DNA of 64,000 nt from Desulfosporosinus sp. BRH_c37 (GCA_001516045.1 LOEW01000060.1:1-64000), one strand, 5' to 3'; counted from the first letter of the stretch, positions 49,575 through 60,008 are shown. Notes: generated from the sequence alone by a model not told the origin. Numbers and translations are program-made.

Positions 49575-52500
49575 ATGAAAAAAACTAAAAAAGCCATAGC
49601 AGCCTTAGCTATCGCTGGTATGGCCCTGTCAATAGTCCCTTTTAATGCATTTGCAGCAGTTGTGCCACCTCGCTTAGCTGGCACAACTGCTGCTCAAACT
49701 GCAGTAGCTATCGCAGAACAAACAGGTTGGACTGGAACTGCAATTCTGGCATCCACAGCCTCTTATGGTATGGTTGATGCGCTGACTGCTGGTCCGCTAT
49801 CTTTCTACTTGAAAGCTCCTATCCTTCTGACTGATCCAGGAAGCACACTGGATGCTGACACTAAGGCTGAACTTACGAAACTCGCTGTTAAAACAGTATA
49901 TGTGACCAGCGGAACTGCTGTTATCAGCCAAGCAGTACTTGATCAAATTACAGGTATGGGTATCACAGTCGTTCCCCTTGGTGGAGCAGACCGTGCTGGA
50001 ACATCCGTCAATATTGCCAAAAAAATGACTGGCGTAACCAAGGTAGCAGTTGTTAATGGCCTGCAAGATGCACTCTCCATCGCTGCAATCGCTTCTGCTG
50101 CCAATGAGCCAATCCTCTTTACAGATAAAGAAACAGTTCCAGCAAGCATATTAGATCATCTGGCTGCAAATCCTAGCATTATAGTTAGTGATATTATTGG
50201 TGGAACAGGCGTCATCAGTGATGCAGTAAAAGCTAAGTTTCCGGGCGCAACCCGTCATTCAGGAACCTCCGCTTATGACACCAACAACCAAGTCATCCAA
50301 GACTTTGCAGCCGCTCTCACATTCGGAAATGTCTTTGTCGCAAATGGCATAACTGGCATCGATGCTCTCGCTGGTGCACCACTCGCAGCTATAACTAAAT
50401 CCGCTATCATCCTCACTAACGGAACCGTTCCTGCTGCAGCTACTTTTGTACACAGTAAACTCGCTGCGGACAGTGTTGTTACTGCTCTCGGCGGTGCAGC
50501 TGTTGTTCCAGCGAATGTACTAACAAGGGTTACTTCTGGTGAAGTGACTGCACCTACTGGTGCATTGTCAGTTACTTCAGTAAGTGCTACTGGCGCTGCA
50601 ACCTTCAAAGTAGTTTTTAACCAAGCGCCTACCGATACTGCAAAAATAGTATTTACCGTTAAAAACTTAACAAATCCTGTAACAGTAAACCCGACTTGGA
50701 ATACTGCAAAGACAGAAGCTGTCTTGACTAATTCAGCAAATTTCCCAGAAGGAACATATACTGTTGCTGTCAAGAATGATGCAACGGATCTTGGAACTAC
50801 ATCGGTAGTTGTAGCCCAACAAAAGATAACTTCGATTACTATACCTTCCACTAAATTAGGGGTTGTTACTGATTCTTCTGATTCAACGAAACAGACAGGC
50901 TATGCAACCTATAAAGTATTAGATCAATATGGAAACGATATTACATCCTCATCTCTTGCTAATAGTTTAACATTCCAAAGTGGCGTTGGCACAGTTACCG
51001 CGAAGGATGGCTTACTGACGTTAGCCTCAAGTGTTACGAATCTTATGCAGTTTGCTACAGTTGTATTGACGGGCTATGATTCAACAACTGGGGTTTCTGT
51101 GAGTGCGACATTGACGACATCGACACAAATTGGTACATTAAGCGATTTCCAACTTGGGACTTTAACCAATGCTGATGAGAAAGTTTTAACTGGAGGAGAT
51201 AGCAGTATCTTCTATGCATGCTATACAGCTACGGATATCAGTGGTAATCCTACAACAAATTATGATTTGATTAAGGGCGGCTTAATCTTACACAGTGATA
51301 ATGCTGGTAATACTAATCTGCTAACAAGTTCAAACTCATATGTAACAGCTACAGTTGAAAAAGATCCAAGTGATTCTTCGAAAGCAGTCATCAAAGTAGT
51401 TGCAAGCAATAGCGACACTGCTCTCACGATAGATATACCAACCGTAATCACTGCCATGACTTGGACAGGGAAAACTTCCTCACTCAATACAACCTTAAAG
51501 AAAGCATCACAAGTGGATACATTTACGTTAATGTCCCCGACAGACAGCATCGCTGTTAATGAAGGAAAAGTAATTCCATTTACTGCCTTAGATCAAAATG
51601 GAGCGGCAATCACAAAATATATTGATTTAAAGGGTACTAATGTCACTATAAGTAACGCAAAGCTTATCCAAAATACTAATGGAACTGCTAGTTTAATAGC
51701 TGGACCTAATGGTAATGGATTTACTAATGACGGACAACAAGTTATAACAGCAACGACATCAACAGGTAAATGCAGCTCATTAACTATCAATATTCAGAAG
51801 CTTGCCAAAGCTACCACGTTATCTTTAGACACTACACAATTAGTAACTACCATGCAAAATGCTTCAAATCAAGTAATAGACTATGGAATTAACTTTAGCG
51901 GGCTTAGTGTTAAAGATCAATATGATAGAGCGTTTGATATGATAACTTACTGTACGAGTACGACTTATAATTACAAAATTATAGCAACTACGGCTTCAAC
52001 TGCTCTAACCTTAACTGGTACCGACCAATGGGGAAACCCAGATACAAGTATTCCTATAGCCTCTGGCGCAAATGGTATTAACATTAAAGCTACAGCACCT
52101 GCAGGATCTGCAGCATCAGGAACAGTTACATTCAAACTTGTTAATATCCTCGATGGTCATGCAGGTACTCTAGCAGATCCATATACTGTGATCGACTCAA
52201 AATCAGTAACAATCTCAATTGTCAAAGATTCCGATATTACAGAATACACACTCACTGCAATCCCCAAACCTATATATGCCATTAACAACAATTCAACTCT
52301 TTCGCAAAGAGCAATAGATTACGCAGCTACGTCAAAAGTTTATGGCAAAACATCAAGCGGTGAAAAAGTACTATTAGCAGGTAAACCAATAATCGGTATA
52401 TCCGTTGATAGCACTGACTTTACGATTGCTTTTGTTGCCACTCCAAATAGTCCACTTCCTTATAAAAAGGCAAAGGTAGTTGGCAACACCCTAGGTCCAA

Positions 52501-53039
52501 ATGTTACATCATCAAGCACTAACTTGGCCGTTACTATTAAAGGGGCTGATGGCTTAATTTACTCCCTGACTACGCCCATTAAATCTTCGACTGCAACACC
52601 TTTAGCCAGTAAAATCTTTGCTACTGTGTCAACTTATTTGCAAGGTGTGACATTAAATGAAACGAAAGATGTAGCAACGGTTAGCGCAACGTTCCTCCAA
52701 CCGAACATGTTACTTGCGAAATATAATATAAATGGAGCTAGAGGTACCTACGGACCGAATAATAACGGCTTAAACACTAACCAAAATAATATCAGCCAAG
52801 CAGGAGTATACTTCCGTGCTATGGATCAGTATACTAGTGCAACTAGTGCGCCTATGCAGTTATCGGAGATTATCTATTCTGCAGTAAACGCTGCTGGAGG
52901 AACCAGTACCTTTACAATGAAATCAGATGGGACGATCCTTACTGCTCCTACTGCAGGTGATGTGATCACACTTACAGGGGTTACTTCCAACGGATTATTG
53001 CTTACTATGCAGATTCATGTCACAGCTGCTTTACCGTAA
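49575..53039 (+). CDS. S-layer-like surface protein with CWB2 repeats and Ig-like domains
   Basis: 1154 residues. Signal peptide (MKKTKKAIAALAIAGMALSI, cleavage near AFA-A). Residues about 32-315 hold three cell-wall-binding type 2 repeats (RLAGTTAAQTAVAIAEQTGW, PLGGADRAGTSVNIAKKMTG, and a third ending TALGGAAVVPANVL), which bind anionic wall polymers. The rest is Thr/Ser/Val-rich beta-sandwich sequence with at least five bacterial Ig-like modules (KVLDQYGNDITSS, TALDQNGAAITKY, SVKDQYDRAFDM, RAMDQYTSATSAP). It is the only large plus-strand gene near the array. ATG after GAGAGGAG. Probably a major surface-layer protein. Confidence 0.87.
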   Translation: MKKTKKAIAALAIAGMALSIVPFNAFAAVVPPRLAGTTAAQTAVAIAEQTGWTGTAILASTASYGMVDALTAGPLSFYLKAPILLTDPGSTLDADTKAELTKLAVKTVYVTSGTAVISQAVLDQITGMGITVVPLGGADRAGTSVNIAKKMTGVTKVAVVNGLQDALSIAAIASAANEPILFTDKETVPASILDHLAANPSIIVSDIIGGTGVISDAVKAKFPGATRHSGTSAYDTNNQVIQDFAAALTFGNVFVANGITGIDALAGAPLAAITKSAIILTNGTVPAAATFVHSKLAADSVVTALGGAAVVPANVLTRVTSGEVTAPTGALSVTSVSATGAATFKVVFNQAPTDTAKIVFTVKNLTNPVTVNPTWNTAKTEAVLTNSANFPEGTYTVAVKNDATDLGTTSVVVAQQKITSITIPSTKLGVVTDSSDSTKQTGYATYKVLDQYGNDITSSSLANSLTFQSGVGTVTAKDGLLTLASSVTNLMQFATVVLTGYDSTTGVSVSATLTTSTQIGTLSDFQLGTLTNADEKVLTGGDSSIFYACYTATDISGNPTTNYDLIKGGLILHSDNAGNTNLLTSSNSYVTATVEKDPSDSSKAVIKVVASNSDTALTIDIPTVITAMTWTGKTSSLNTTLKKASQVDTFTLMSPTDSIAVNEGKVIPFTALDQNGAAITKYIDLKGTNVTISNAKLIQNTNGTASLIAGPNGNGFTNDGQQVITATTSTGKCSSLTINIQKLAKATTLSLDTTQLVTTMQNASNQVIDYGINFSGLSVKDQYDRAFDMITYCTSTTYNYKIIATTASTALTLTGTDQWGNPDTSIPIASGANGINIKATAPAGSAASGTVTFKLVNILDGHAGTLADPYTVIDSKSVTISIVKDSDITEYTLTAIPKPIYAINNNSTLSQRAIDYAATSKVYGKTSSGEKVLLAGKPIIGISVDSTDFTIAFVATPNSPLPYKKAKVVGNTLGPNVTSSSTNLAVTIKGADGLIYSLTTPIKSSTATPLASKIFATVSTYLQGVTLNETKDVATVSATFLQPNMLLAKYNINGARGTYGPNNNGLNTNQNNISQAGVYFRAMDQYTSATSAPMQLSEIIYSAVNAAGGTSTFTMKSDGTILTAPTAGDVITLTGVTSNGLLLTMQIHVTAALP

Positions 53040-53061
53040 TATAACATATTAACATTCAACA

Positions 53062-53394
53062 TTAACTAAATAGGTGTAAAGGCGGAAATAAGGTCAGCGC
53101 TTGGGCGGTTACGGCCGAAAGTCCAACAGTTTCGGCAAAAAATATCGGTATCCCGTTATAGGCCGCATAACTGGAGACTGCCAAGGCGTCTGCGTAATGA
53201 CCGTCTTCCCCGTTGGCTATCACGGCCTTACCTGTAGTTCCGAGAACCGCTGCAATTGCTACAGCTGTCGCATTACGATCCACCCCACCATAGCGAATGA
53301 CATTTTCCTTACCATAAGTCTCACTTAATGAGTCTTGAATAGCTTGAGAAATTACGGCTGTACCTCCAATTAACGTAATCGTCTTCGAAGCCAA
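53062..53394 (-). pseudogene. CWB2 repeat fragment
   Basis: A 110-codon frame reads ITLIGGTAVISQAIQDSLSE, IRYGGVDRNATAVAIAAVLG and IFFAETVGLSAVTAQAL, one and a half CWB2 repeats in opposite orientation to the S-layer gene. It has no signal peptide or convincing ribosome site and ends in unrelated LFPPLHLFS. A broken relative of the neighbouring protein rather than a functional gene. Confidence 0.65.
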
Positions 53395-53545
53395 TTTCTG
53401 TTTCCCATTATGTTGAACTCCGACACAATCCCCAATGGGACGGAGGAGTTGTAGCCAAGCACGCTAGGGGAGGCATTCCTAAAGCGAAGTTGTGGAAGAA
53501 CTCTCTTGGGTGTGATAAAATGACTCAAACGAAGGAGGAAACAAT

Positions 53546-53917
53546 GTGGATGAGAAAATGATCCAGATGTTAACTCAGCTTATCGAAGGTCAGAATGAGA
53601 CTAACCAACAGCTCTCTGAGCTGACTAATAGGGTCGGAGGGTTTGAGTCTAAAGTTGATAGAACTACGATACTCCTAGAAGAGACGCAAAGAAACGTCAA
53701 AGTCATTGGTGAGGGTCTAGTCGCATTCCGCGAACAGATCGACAGACTATTTGAAGAGTTTCATGCGTATCTTAATGAAAAAACTGACCTTCTTGAAACT
53801 GTGCTAAAGGCTAACTCATCCGAAGTCAATAAACTTAAAGATGAGTCGAAACACATTCAGGGAATCATCGGAGAGCATGAGGTTTCGATAAGGATACTCA
53901 AAACCCAAAATCCATAA
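53546..53917 (+). CDS. Small coiled-coil protein
   Basis: 123 residues from a GTG that follows AAGGAGGAAACAAT; an ATG two bases earlier is out of frame. The protein is almost entirely helical with heptad repeats (LIEGQNETNQQLSELTNRV, VDRTTILLEETQRNV, DLLETVLKANSSEVNKLKDE) and no signal or membrane segment. Similar small proteins are common in clostridia without known function. A terminator follows. Confidence 0.65.
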   Translation: MDEKMIQMLTQLIEGQNETNQQLSELTNRVGGFESKVDRTTILLEETQRNVKVIGEGLVAFREQIDRLFEEFHAYLNEKTDLLETVLKANSSEVNKLKDESKHIQGIIGEHEVSIRILKTQNP

Positions 53918-53945
53918 AAGCGAAAAGGTAAAAGACCTAACATTT

Positions 53946-53999
53946 AACCAGTACGGCTTCATATTAACAATGAGGCCGTACTGGTTTGTACTTATTTTA
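53946..53999 (+). terminator. Intrinsic terminator of the coiled-coil gene
   Basis: AACCAGTACGGCTTCAT ... ATGAGGCCGTACTGGTT forms a 16-base stem with one mismatch, followed by TGTACTTATTTTA. It stands 29 bases beyond the stop codon. Confidence 0.75.
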
Positions 54000-54547
54000 G
54001 TAAATCCGCCCACATGACCAGTAAGTAAGTTTTCTCCATGCTAATATTCACCTTTTCATGCATACAAAGGTTCGATCAGTCCAGCGCCTGAACCGACAAT
54101 TGTAGCATGACGTTTCCTCGTCCGCTACTAGTTCATCCTCATGATTGAAGTAGTTTCACTATTTGCACGATGTCAGGAGGTTCAATCCAACAAGTTTATC
54201 GTCTGTTGGAATATTCCCAAGGGAGAGCATCGGCCAGCAAACGCCCTTGTTGAAACACGACAATACGTCAACTAACCTCTTGAGGAGTGAGATTCAAATC
54301 CTCTGGACCGAACGCTATTATGCTTGATCTGCACCCAAAAATAATTAAAGACTTGCTTCCAAAATCTCATCAATATCCATTGCTTTTCTAGCCAGGTCAT
54401 GCTCTGTTCGCTGAATTTCCTCCTGTTGTGTTATCATCCCCAAGCAAAACCAAGCTATAACTTGATTTTACGATATGCTATAATAGGTTAGAATTAAGAA
54501 TAGGCTCATAAACTAAATGAAAATATCAGGGAGGCAGGTAAACGAGT
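54000..54547. other. Gene-free stretch with decayed coding traces
   Basis: No continuous ORF is supportable. On the minus strand a 30-codon frame MITQQEEIQRTEHDLARKAM then DIDEILEASL (near 54350-54440) is followed by about 250 bases of interrupted frames (for example ALPWEYSNRR near 54220). This could be the remains of a transposase or phage gene, but I cannot assign a family. The last 70 bases hold the promoter region of the next gene (TTGATTTTACGATATGCTATAAT near 54461-54483). Confidence 0.3.
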
Positions 54548-55483
54548 ATGTCCGAAGATGTTTCTTACACTCCTGAAGAAGTGGCTAAAATCCTTAATAT
54601 CTCCAAGTATACAGTTTATGAACTTATTAAGCGCGATGAGCTAGCCGCCTACCACATTGGCCGCAAGGTGCGAGTAGATGGTGCCGATATTGAAGCTTTT
54701 AAGCGTAATTTGAAAAATGTAACCACTTTCGCTGCTACAGCACCGACTACATCCCCCAGTTCCTATTCCTCGTTGGATGAGGGCTTAGTCATCTGCGGTC
54801 AAGATATTATCTTAGACATCTTAACCCGCTATTTGGAAAAACAATTTCCGCAGGTTCACTTCTTACGCCGTTATATTGGCAGCGTCGACGGGCTCATGGC
54901 TTTGTACCGTGGCCTTGCCAATGTTGTCACTGCGCATTTATGGGATAGTGATACAAACGAATATAACACCCCTTATGTTCGAAGACTGTTACCAGGTCAC
55001 CCGACTTGTATCATAAACTTAGTTTATCGAATGGAAGGTTTTTATGTTGCCAAAGGAAACCCCAAGCAAATAACCACTTGGAGTGACCTAACCAAACCAG
55101 AGGTTCGTTTTATTAACCGCGAAAGAGGATCCGGGGCAAGAGTGTTGTTTGATGAACAACTTCGAATCTCGGGGATAAAGCGTACTGATATTCAGGGCTA
55201 TGGAGATGAAGAAATGACCCACCTTGCTGTGGCGAGCAAAGTAGCACGCGGGGAAGCAGATGTTGGTTTAGGGATTGAAAAGGTTGCCATGCAATTTGTT
55301 AATCTTGATTTTATCCCGCTGCATAAAGAACGCTATGATTTAGTAATACGCCAAGAAGATCTGGAGCGGCCACATTTTCAGGCTTTAATGAGTATCTTGA
55401 AATCCCCCTCTTTTCGCAATGAGGTGATGGGAATTGGAGGGTATGACATATCCCGTATGGGAGAGATCATCGCAGAAGTATAG
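54548..55483 (+). CDS. HTH (excisionase-type) regulator with periplasmic-binding-like domain
   Basis: 311 residues. Residues 1-60 are a MerR/excisionase-type helix-turn-helix (YTPEEVAKILNISKYTVYEL, HIGRKVRVDGADIEAFKR). Residues about 85-300 are a PBP-like domain (VICGQDIILDILTRYLEKQF, TAHLWDSDTNEYNTPYVRRL, FINRERGSGARVLFDEQL, RGEADVGLGIEKVA). This pairing is found in one-component regulators thought to sense molybdate or tungstate, because the domain is ModA/MoeA-associated. It lies 6 kb from the mod operons and is the best candidate in the window to bind the GTTAG elements. That link is inference. ATG after GGGAGGCAGG. Confidence 0.8.
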   Translation: MSEDVSYTPEEVAKILNISKYTVYELIKRDELAAYHIGRKVRVDGADIEAFKRNLKNVTTFAATAPTTSPSSYSSLDEGLVICGQDIILDILTRYLEKQFPQVHFLRRYIGSVDGLMALYRGLANVVTAHLWDSDTNEYNTPYVRRLLPGHPTCIINLVYRMEGFYVAKGNPKQITTWSDLTKPEVRFINRERGSGARVLFDEQLRISGIKRTDIQGYGDEEMTHLAVASKVARGEADVGLGIEKVAMQFVNLDFIPLHKERYDLVIRQEDLERPHFQALMSILKSPSFRNEVMGIGGYDISRMGEIIAEV

Positions 55484-55519
55484 TGCGGATACACCATGAA
55501 GAACTGAATGATAAGTATG

Positions 55520-55560
55520 AAAAAATCACCGCTCCGGTATTATCCGGTGCGGTGATTTTT
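55520..55560. terminator. Bidirectional intrinsic terminator
   Basis: AAAAAATCACCGCTCCGG TATTAT CCGGTGCGGTGATTTTT is a 16-base stem with one mismatch and T-runs on both strands. It lies between the convergent HTH-PBP and RND genes and serves both. Confidence 0.88.
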
Positions 55561-55571
55561 AGTGTATTTGC

Positions 55572-58500
55572 CTATAATGCTAGATCCTTCTTTCCAGAAA
55601 CTCTTATGGGAGCATTCGGCCGAAATTTCTTGCGTAAATCATCCAAGAATGAATACATCAACGGAACGACCACTAAAGACAAAAGTGTCGAAGTGATCAC
55701 CCCTCCAATAATGGCATGGGCCATCGGGGCTCGCGCTTCCGCCCCTTGTCCAAGTCCCAAGGCCAGCGGCATCATACCAAAGATCATGGCCACCGAGGTC
55801 ATGACGATTGGTCGGAGACGAGTTCGTCCTGCAATTACTAAAGCCTCGTTTCTCTCCACCCCTTTTGCCCGTTGCTGCTTGGCAAAGTCCACGAGCAAGA
55901 TCGCATTTTTAGTTACCAACCCCATAAGCATGATGATTCCTATGTTAGACATCATCCCAAAATCGTCATTGGTCAAGAACAAGGCCATTATAGCACCGAT
56001 GATTGCCAAGGGAAGTGAAAACATAATGGAAAAAGGATCGATATAACTCTCAAACTGAGCAGCCAAGATAAAGAAGATAAATAAGACACCCATCATTAGA
56101 GCTATCCCCATTGAGGTAAAGCTCTCTCCCATGAAGGATGACTGACCGCCGGCAACAAACTTATAGCCAGGTGGAAGGCCAAGTTCTTGGATGACAGGAT
56201 TAAACTTTTCTTCAAATTTTCCCAAAGAAAGATTGGCTAAATTGGCCGACAGTTGTATTTCCCTTTTGCGCTCCGCACGGTTAATCAAACTGGGTGCCGG
56301 AGCAAAAACCTTGTCAGTCACCTGGTCCAAGGAGATCATCGCAGTATCCCCCGTAGGAGTTTTGTTTGCCCCAGGGATATAAATCTTATCGAGACCAGTC
56401 AAAGCTTGTCTTTGAGTAGGATCAAGAATTAGACGCACATCATAGTTATGGTCGCCCTCCCGATATTGACTGATAACTGTTCCACTATAAAGTGTATGCA
56501 ATGTATTGGCAACCAGTCCGGTTGACACCCCTAAATCTGCCGCCTCAGCCGATCGAATCTTGATATTTACCTCCGGTTTCCCTGGTTTGTAACTGCTATT
56601 AACATCGGTTACCCCAGGCATAGTTTCCAGGATTTTTTGGGCTTTCACGGCATACTTTTGCAAAACATCTAAGTCATCACCCTGTATGCTATACTGGACA
56701 TCTTTACCCATTTCCATGAAACCCTTGAGATTTAGTGCCACTTGAATACCTGGAAGAGCGTTCAATTTCGGCCTTAAATCTGATACGATCTGTGAACTAG
56801 AACGCTTTCTCTCCGTTTTGTTCTGTAGTTGAACATATACATTAAGGTCGTCTTTTTTAATCGTAGAATAAGTCTCTACGACTTCTGGATATGTACGGAT
56901 AATGCCTTCGATTTGTTTCGTCACTTTACTGGCGGCCTGATCGCTTAGCCCTGAATCCAAAGTGGCAATAACACTAAATTCGCCAGTATCTGCGCTGGGC
57001 ATAAAACTAACGCCTAGAAACGGGAAAAGGCCCAAACTACCGACAAACAAGAGTGTTACAACAACTACAGTTTTTATTCTGTTCCTGAGAACGAAACGCA
57101 GTAACCTCGTATATAATACTGTCCCCATCTCAAATTGTCGATTAAACCCGTCTAGAAATTTACGAATAGGTCCTCTAGTCTTATGCTCCTCTTCAAGTTT
57201 TAAATAACGAGAAGAGAATAAAGGAACTAAGGTAAAGGAAACAAGGAGAGAGACCATAACCGCTACAACAACCGTAATCCCAAACTGTTTGAAGAACTTG
57301 CCTGTAATACCACTCATCATCCCCAATGGTAAAAATACAGCCACTAAAGTAAAGGTCGTTGCCATGACAGCTAGCCCGATTTCTTCCGTGGCATCCTTAG
57401 CCGCGACCAAGGGTGATTTACCCATACTCATATGCCGTTCTATGTTTTCGATGACAACAATGGCATCATCAATAAGTAATCCTACCGAGAGAGACAGGGC
57501 CATTAGCGACATCCCATTCAATGTATAACCCAAAACGCTCATAGCAAAAAACGTGGAAACAATCGACGTAGGAATTGCGACAGCACTGATAATTGTAGTC
57601 CGCCAATTGCCCATAAACAAAAGTACGGTAAGGATTGCCAAAATCCCCCCCTCCGCAATCGTCTTAATAACGTCATTCACGGAATTACGAATATTAATTG
57701 AATTATCTTTAACTATATCTAAATTAACACCCTCAGGAAGTGTCGGTTTCAACTCCTCAACTACTTTTCGTACATCGTCAGCGACTATTACTGTGTTACT
57801 ACCCGATTGCTTAATAACATCTACTCCAATAGAAGGTTTTCCCTGAAAAAAGGATATGCTTTCAGGATCTTTTACCCCGCTGATTACCTTAGCAATATCT
57901 CTGAGATATAGTTGTACTCCACCGCGTTTGGCAATAGGAATATTTTTAAAATCCTCCATTTTTTTAATCTTACCACTGGTTCGCAACGAAATTTTTCGAT
58001 CATTGGTCGTCACGTTCCCTACTGGTGCTTCCAGGTTCTCATAACCCAAGGAATTCATCACTTCCAAGGTAGTGAGATTATAGGCAGCCAATTTATTTTG
58101 GTCAAGCTGAATCTGGACTTCTTTTAGCTGCTCGCCTAGGACATTTACCACCCCTACCCCATTAACCGATTCAATTTTCTTACGAATATTGTCATTAACA
58201 AGCGTCGTTATTTCAGTTAAAGGCATACTTCCTGTCAGCGCCAAAGACATCACTGGCTCCGCGGCAGGATCATATCGAGAAATCACCGGTTCTTGAGCGT
58301 CTTCGGGTAGTTTACTCCGAATTGAACCGATTTTATCTCGAACATCCTGAGCAGCCGTTGCCGGTACTGTATCCAATGTGAACTCGGCGAAGACAAAAGC
58401 CACCCCTTCTTGAATATAAGAATTGACATGCTTAACCCCAGACACTTGACCTATTGCGTCCTCAACTTCGCGGGCAATATTGTTCTCAACTTGCTCTGGC

Positions 58501-58664
58501 GATGCACCCGGTTCGACAATAGTTACAGTGACAAAGGGAAATTCTACTTCCGGCCAGTCGTTTATTCCTAAACCAAAGTAACTAGTAATTCCCAACGCCA
58601 CTAGGGCTAAAATAGTCACGGTTGCAAGCACCGGTCTTTTTAAACTGAGATCAGCAAGAAACAT
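55572..58664 (-). CDS. RND-family efflux transporter (AcrB-like)
   Basis: 1030 residues, the usual length of HAE1/AcrB-type pumps. N-terminal helix VLATVTILALVALGITSYFG, porter domain VEFPFVTVTIVEPGASPEQV, then transmembrane block GLLIDDAIVVIENIERHM with the two proton-relay aspartates, and the second-half helices ending GIIMLMGLVTKNAILLVDFA. It exports drugs or other hydrophobic compounds using the proton gradient. In a cell without a typical outer membrane channel gene nearby the route is open. Coupled to the membrane fusion gene upstream (11-base gap). ATG after GGGGGAGAG. Confidence 0.93.
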   Translation of the reverse strand: MFLADLSLKRPVLATVTILALVALGITSYFGLGINDWPEVEFPFVTVTIVEPGASPEQVENNIAREVEDAIGQVSGVKHVNSYIQEGVAFVFAEFTLDTVPATAAQDVRDKIGSIRSKLPEDAQEPVISRYDPAAEPVMSLALTGSMPLTEITTLVNDNIRKKIESVNGVGVVNVLGEQLKEVQIQLDQNKLAAYNLTTLEVMNSLGYENLEAPVGNVTTNDRKISLRTSGKIKKMEDFKNIPIAKRGGVQLYLRDIAKVISGVKDPESISFFQGKPSIGVDVIKQSGSNTVIVADDVRKVVEELKPTLPEGVNLDIVKDNSINIRNSVNDVIKTIAEGGILAILTVLLFMGNWRTTIISAVAIPTSIVSTFFAMSVLGYTLNGMSLMALSLSVGLLIDDAIVVIENIERHMSMGKSPLVAAKDATEEIGLAVMATTFTLVAVFLPLGMMSGITGKFFKQFGITVVVAVMVSLLVSFTLVPLFSSRYLKLEEEHKTRGPIRKFLDGFNRQFEMGTVLYTRLLRFVLRNRIKTVVVVTLLFVGSLGLFPFLGVSFMPSADTGEFSVIATLDSGLSDQAASKVTKQIEGIIRTYPEVVETYSTIKKDDLNVYVQLQNKTERKRSSSQIVSDLRPKLNALPGIQVALNLKGFMEMGKDVQYSIQGDDLDVLQKYAVKAQKILETMPGVTDVNSSYKPGKPEVNIKIRSAEAADLGVSTGLVANTLHTLYSGTVISQYREGDHNYDVRLILDPTQRQALTGLDKIYIPGANKTPTGDTAMISLDQVTDKVFAPAPSLINRAERKREIQLSANLANLSLGKFEEKFNPVIQELGLPPGYKFVAGGQSSFMGESFTSMGIALMMGVLFIFFILAAQFESYIDPFSIMFSLPLAIIGAIMALFLTNDDFGMMSNIGIIMLMGLVTKNAILLVDFAKQQRAKGVERNEALVIAGRTRLRPIVMTSVAMIFGMMPLALGLGQGAEARAPMAHAIIGGVITSTLLSLVVVPLMYSFLDDLRKKFRPNAPIRVSGKKDLAL

Positions 58665-58675
58665 CTACTCTCCCC

Positions 58676-59776
58676 CTACTGTGCCACAATGGCAATCTTA
58701 TCTTGATCTTTTAACTTGTTGATGTTTGTCACGATTACTTTTTCTCCCAGTTGCAAGCCCGACTTGATCTCAATCTGTTCTCCCATAGTTACTCCGATCT
58801 CCACCGGCCTTTGTCGTGCCTGATTTCCCTCGGCAATATAGACATTATACGCATCCTCTTTCCCACTCAAAGCATAGACCGGTATTGCTAAGACATCGGC
58901 TGGACTTCCTAAGCTAATCCGAGTTTTCACAAACATCCCCGGTTTAAGTATACCTCCTTTATTTACCACCTTGACCCTTGCTTCGAACACGCGGGCGGCT
59001 TGATTCGCCACTGGACTAATTAGAGACACCTCTCCAGCTAAAACTTGTTTATCATCATCAGAAGGCATAACCTGTACAACCATTCCCTCTTTAACTTGTG
59101 GAAGATCTATCTGCTTAACATTTACGGTAGCGTAAACGGATGAAACATCCTCCAAAGTCATTAGTGGAACTCCCGGCGAAACCATCTGCCCTGAATTTAC
59201 TGAACGATAAGCAACCACACCAGCCATTGGAGCGATAATTACAGTCTCTTTAGTGGAAAGTTGGGCGTTGTCCACTCCGACTTGAGCAGAATTCAGGTCA
59301 GCCTGGGCAACTTCTACAGCCAGTTTAGCTTTATCAAGATCGTGCTGGGGAAGCGCTCCACCGGCCAAAAGCCTCTCGTATTGCTCAAAGTCTTTTTGAA
59401 CATCGCTCAACCTTAATTGAGCCTTACTTAAAATATTTTGACTATTGGTTAAGGCTGCCTGGTAGTCTTGGTCCTCTAGAACCACTAAAGTTTCTCCAGC
59501 ATCCACAAATTGACCGTTTTCGACGGCTACCTTGCTTACCCGACCAGAAAGCTTAGAACTTACGCTAACTTTGTTAATGGCTTCGATGCTTCCATAGAGA
59601 TCAATTGAGTTCTCCTTTTTAACCTTGCCAACATCCATTACCTGAACTGTCTGAACGGGAGAGGACTTGGGCAAATCTTTCTGCTTCACCAAAACCTTTT
59701 GAATACGATACCCAAGTAGCCCTAACAACAAAACTATGATCAGTGAGGTCACGGTATATTTATATCCCTTTTTCAA
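58676..59776 (-). CDS. RND efflux membrane fusion (periplasmic adaptor) protein
   Basis: 366 residues from the TTG at 59776, which follows AAGGAGG by nine bases; the distal ATG at 59812 lacks a good site. One N-terminal membrane helix (VTSLIIVLLLGLLGYRI), split lipoyl domain (SSKLSGRVSKVAVENGQFVD ... VIIAPMAGVVAYRSVNSGQM), alpha-helical hairpin between and a beta-barrel (KQIDLPQVKEGMVVQVMPSD). It links the pump to the cell exterior. First gene of the efflux pair. Confidence 0.9.
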   Translation of the reverse strand: MKKGYKYTVTSLIIVLLLGLLGYRIQKVLVKQKDLPKSSPVQTVQVMDVGKVKKENSIDLYGSIEAINKVSVSSKLSGRVSKVAVENGQFVDAGETLVVLEDQDYQAALTNSQNILSKAQLRLSDVQKDFEQYERLLAGGALPQHDLDKAKLAVEVAQADLNSAQVGVDNAQLSTKETVIIAPMAGVVAYRSVNSGQMVSPGVPLMTLEDVSSVYATVNVKQIDLPQVKEGMVVQVMPSDDDKQVLAGEVSLISPVANQAARVFEARVKVVNKGGILKPGMFVKTRISLGSPADVLAIPVYALSGKEDAYNVYIAEGNQARQRPVEIGVTMGEQIEIKSGLQLGEKVIVTNINKLKDQDKIAIVAQ

Positions 59777-59958
59777 CTGTCTCTTCCTCCTTAAAACACC
59801 TAAATCGATCATAGGGATTGTTTCTACGGTTACTTTAAGATTCCTTCTAATTAAAAATATATTTTCACTTTTGAATTTTTCATCGTGCAGGCCTTTCTTT
59901 CATTTTTCTAAGTATCTTTCATAAACCTACCGTTTCACTGGGAGAGCTATTCGTAAGG

Positions 59959-60008
59959 AAAAAATAAAGCGAATAGCGATGGTTTTCACCAATCGCTATT
60001 CGCTATTT
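59959..60008 (-). terminator. Intrinsic terminator after the MerR gene
   Basis: Minus strand AATAGCGAATAGCGATTGG TGAAAA CCATCGCTATTCGC followed by TTTATTTTTT. A strong stem 75 bases beyond the MerR stop codon and before the efflux operon promoter. Confidence 0.85.

Noticed and set aside
49797-51790. Long antisense reading frames opposite the S-layer gene (for example 50273-50851)
   Set aside because: They mirror the low-complexity Thr/Ala/Val codon pattern of the real gene, have no ribosome sites and no recognisable domains.
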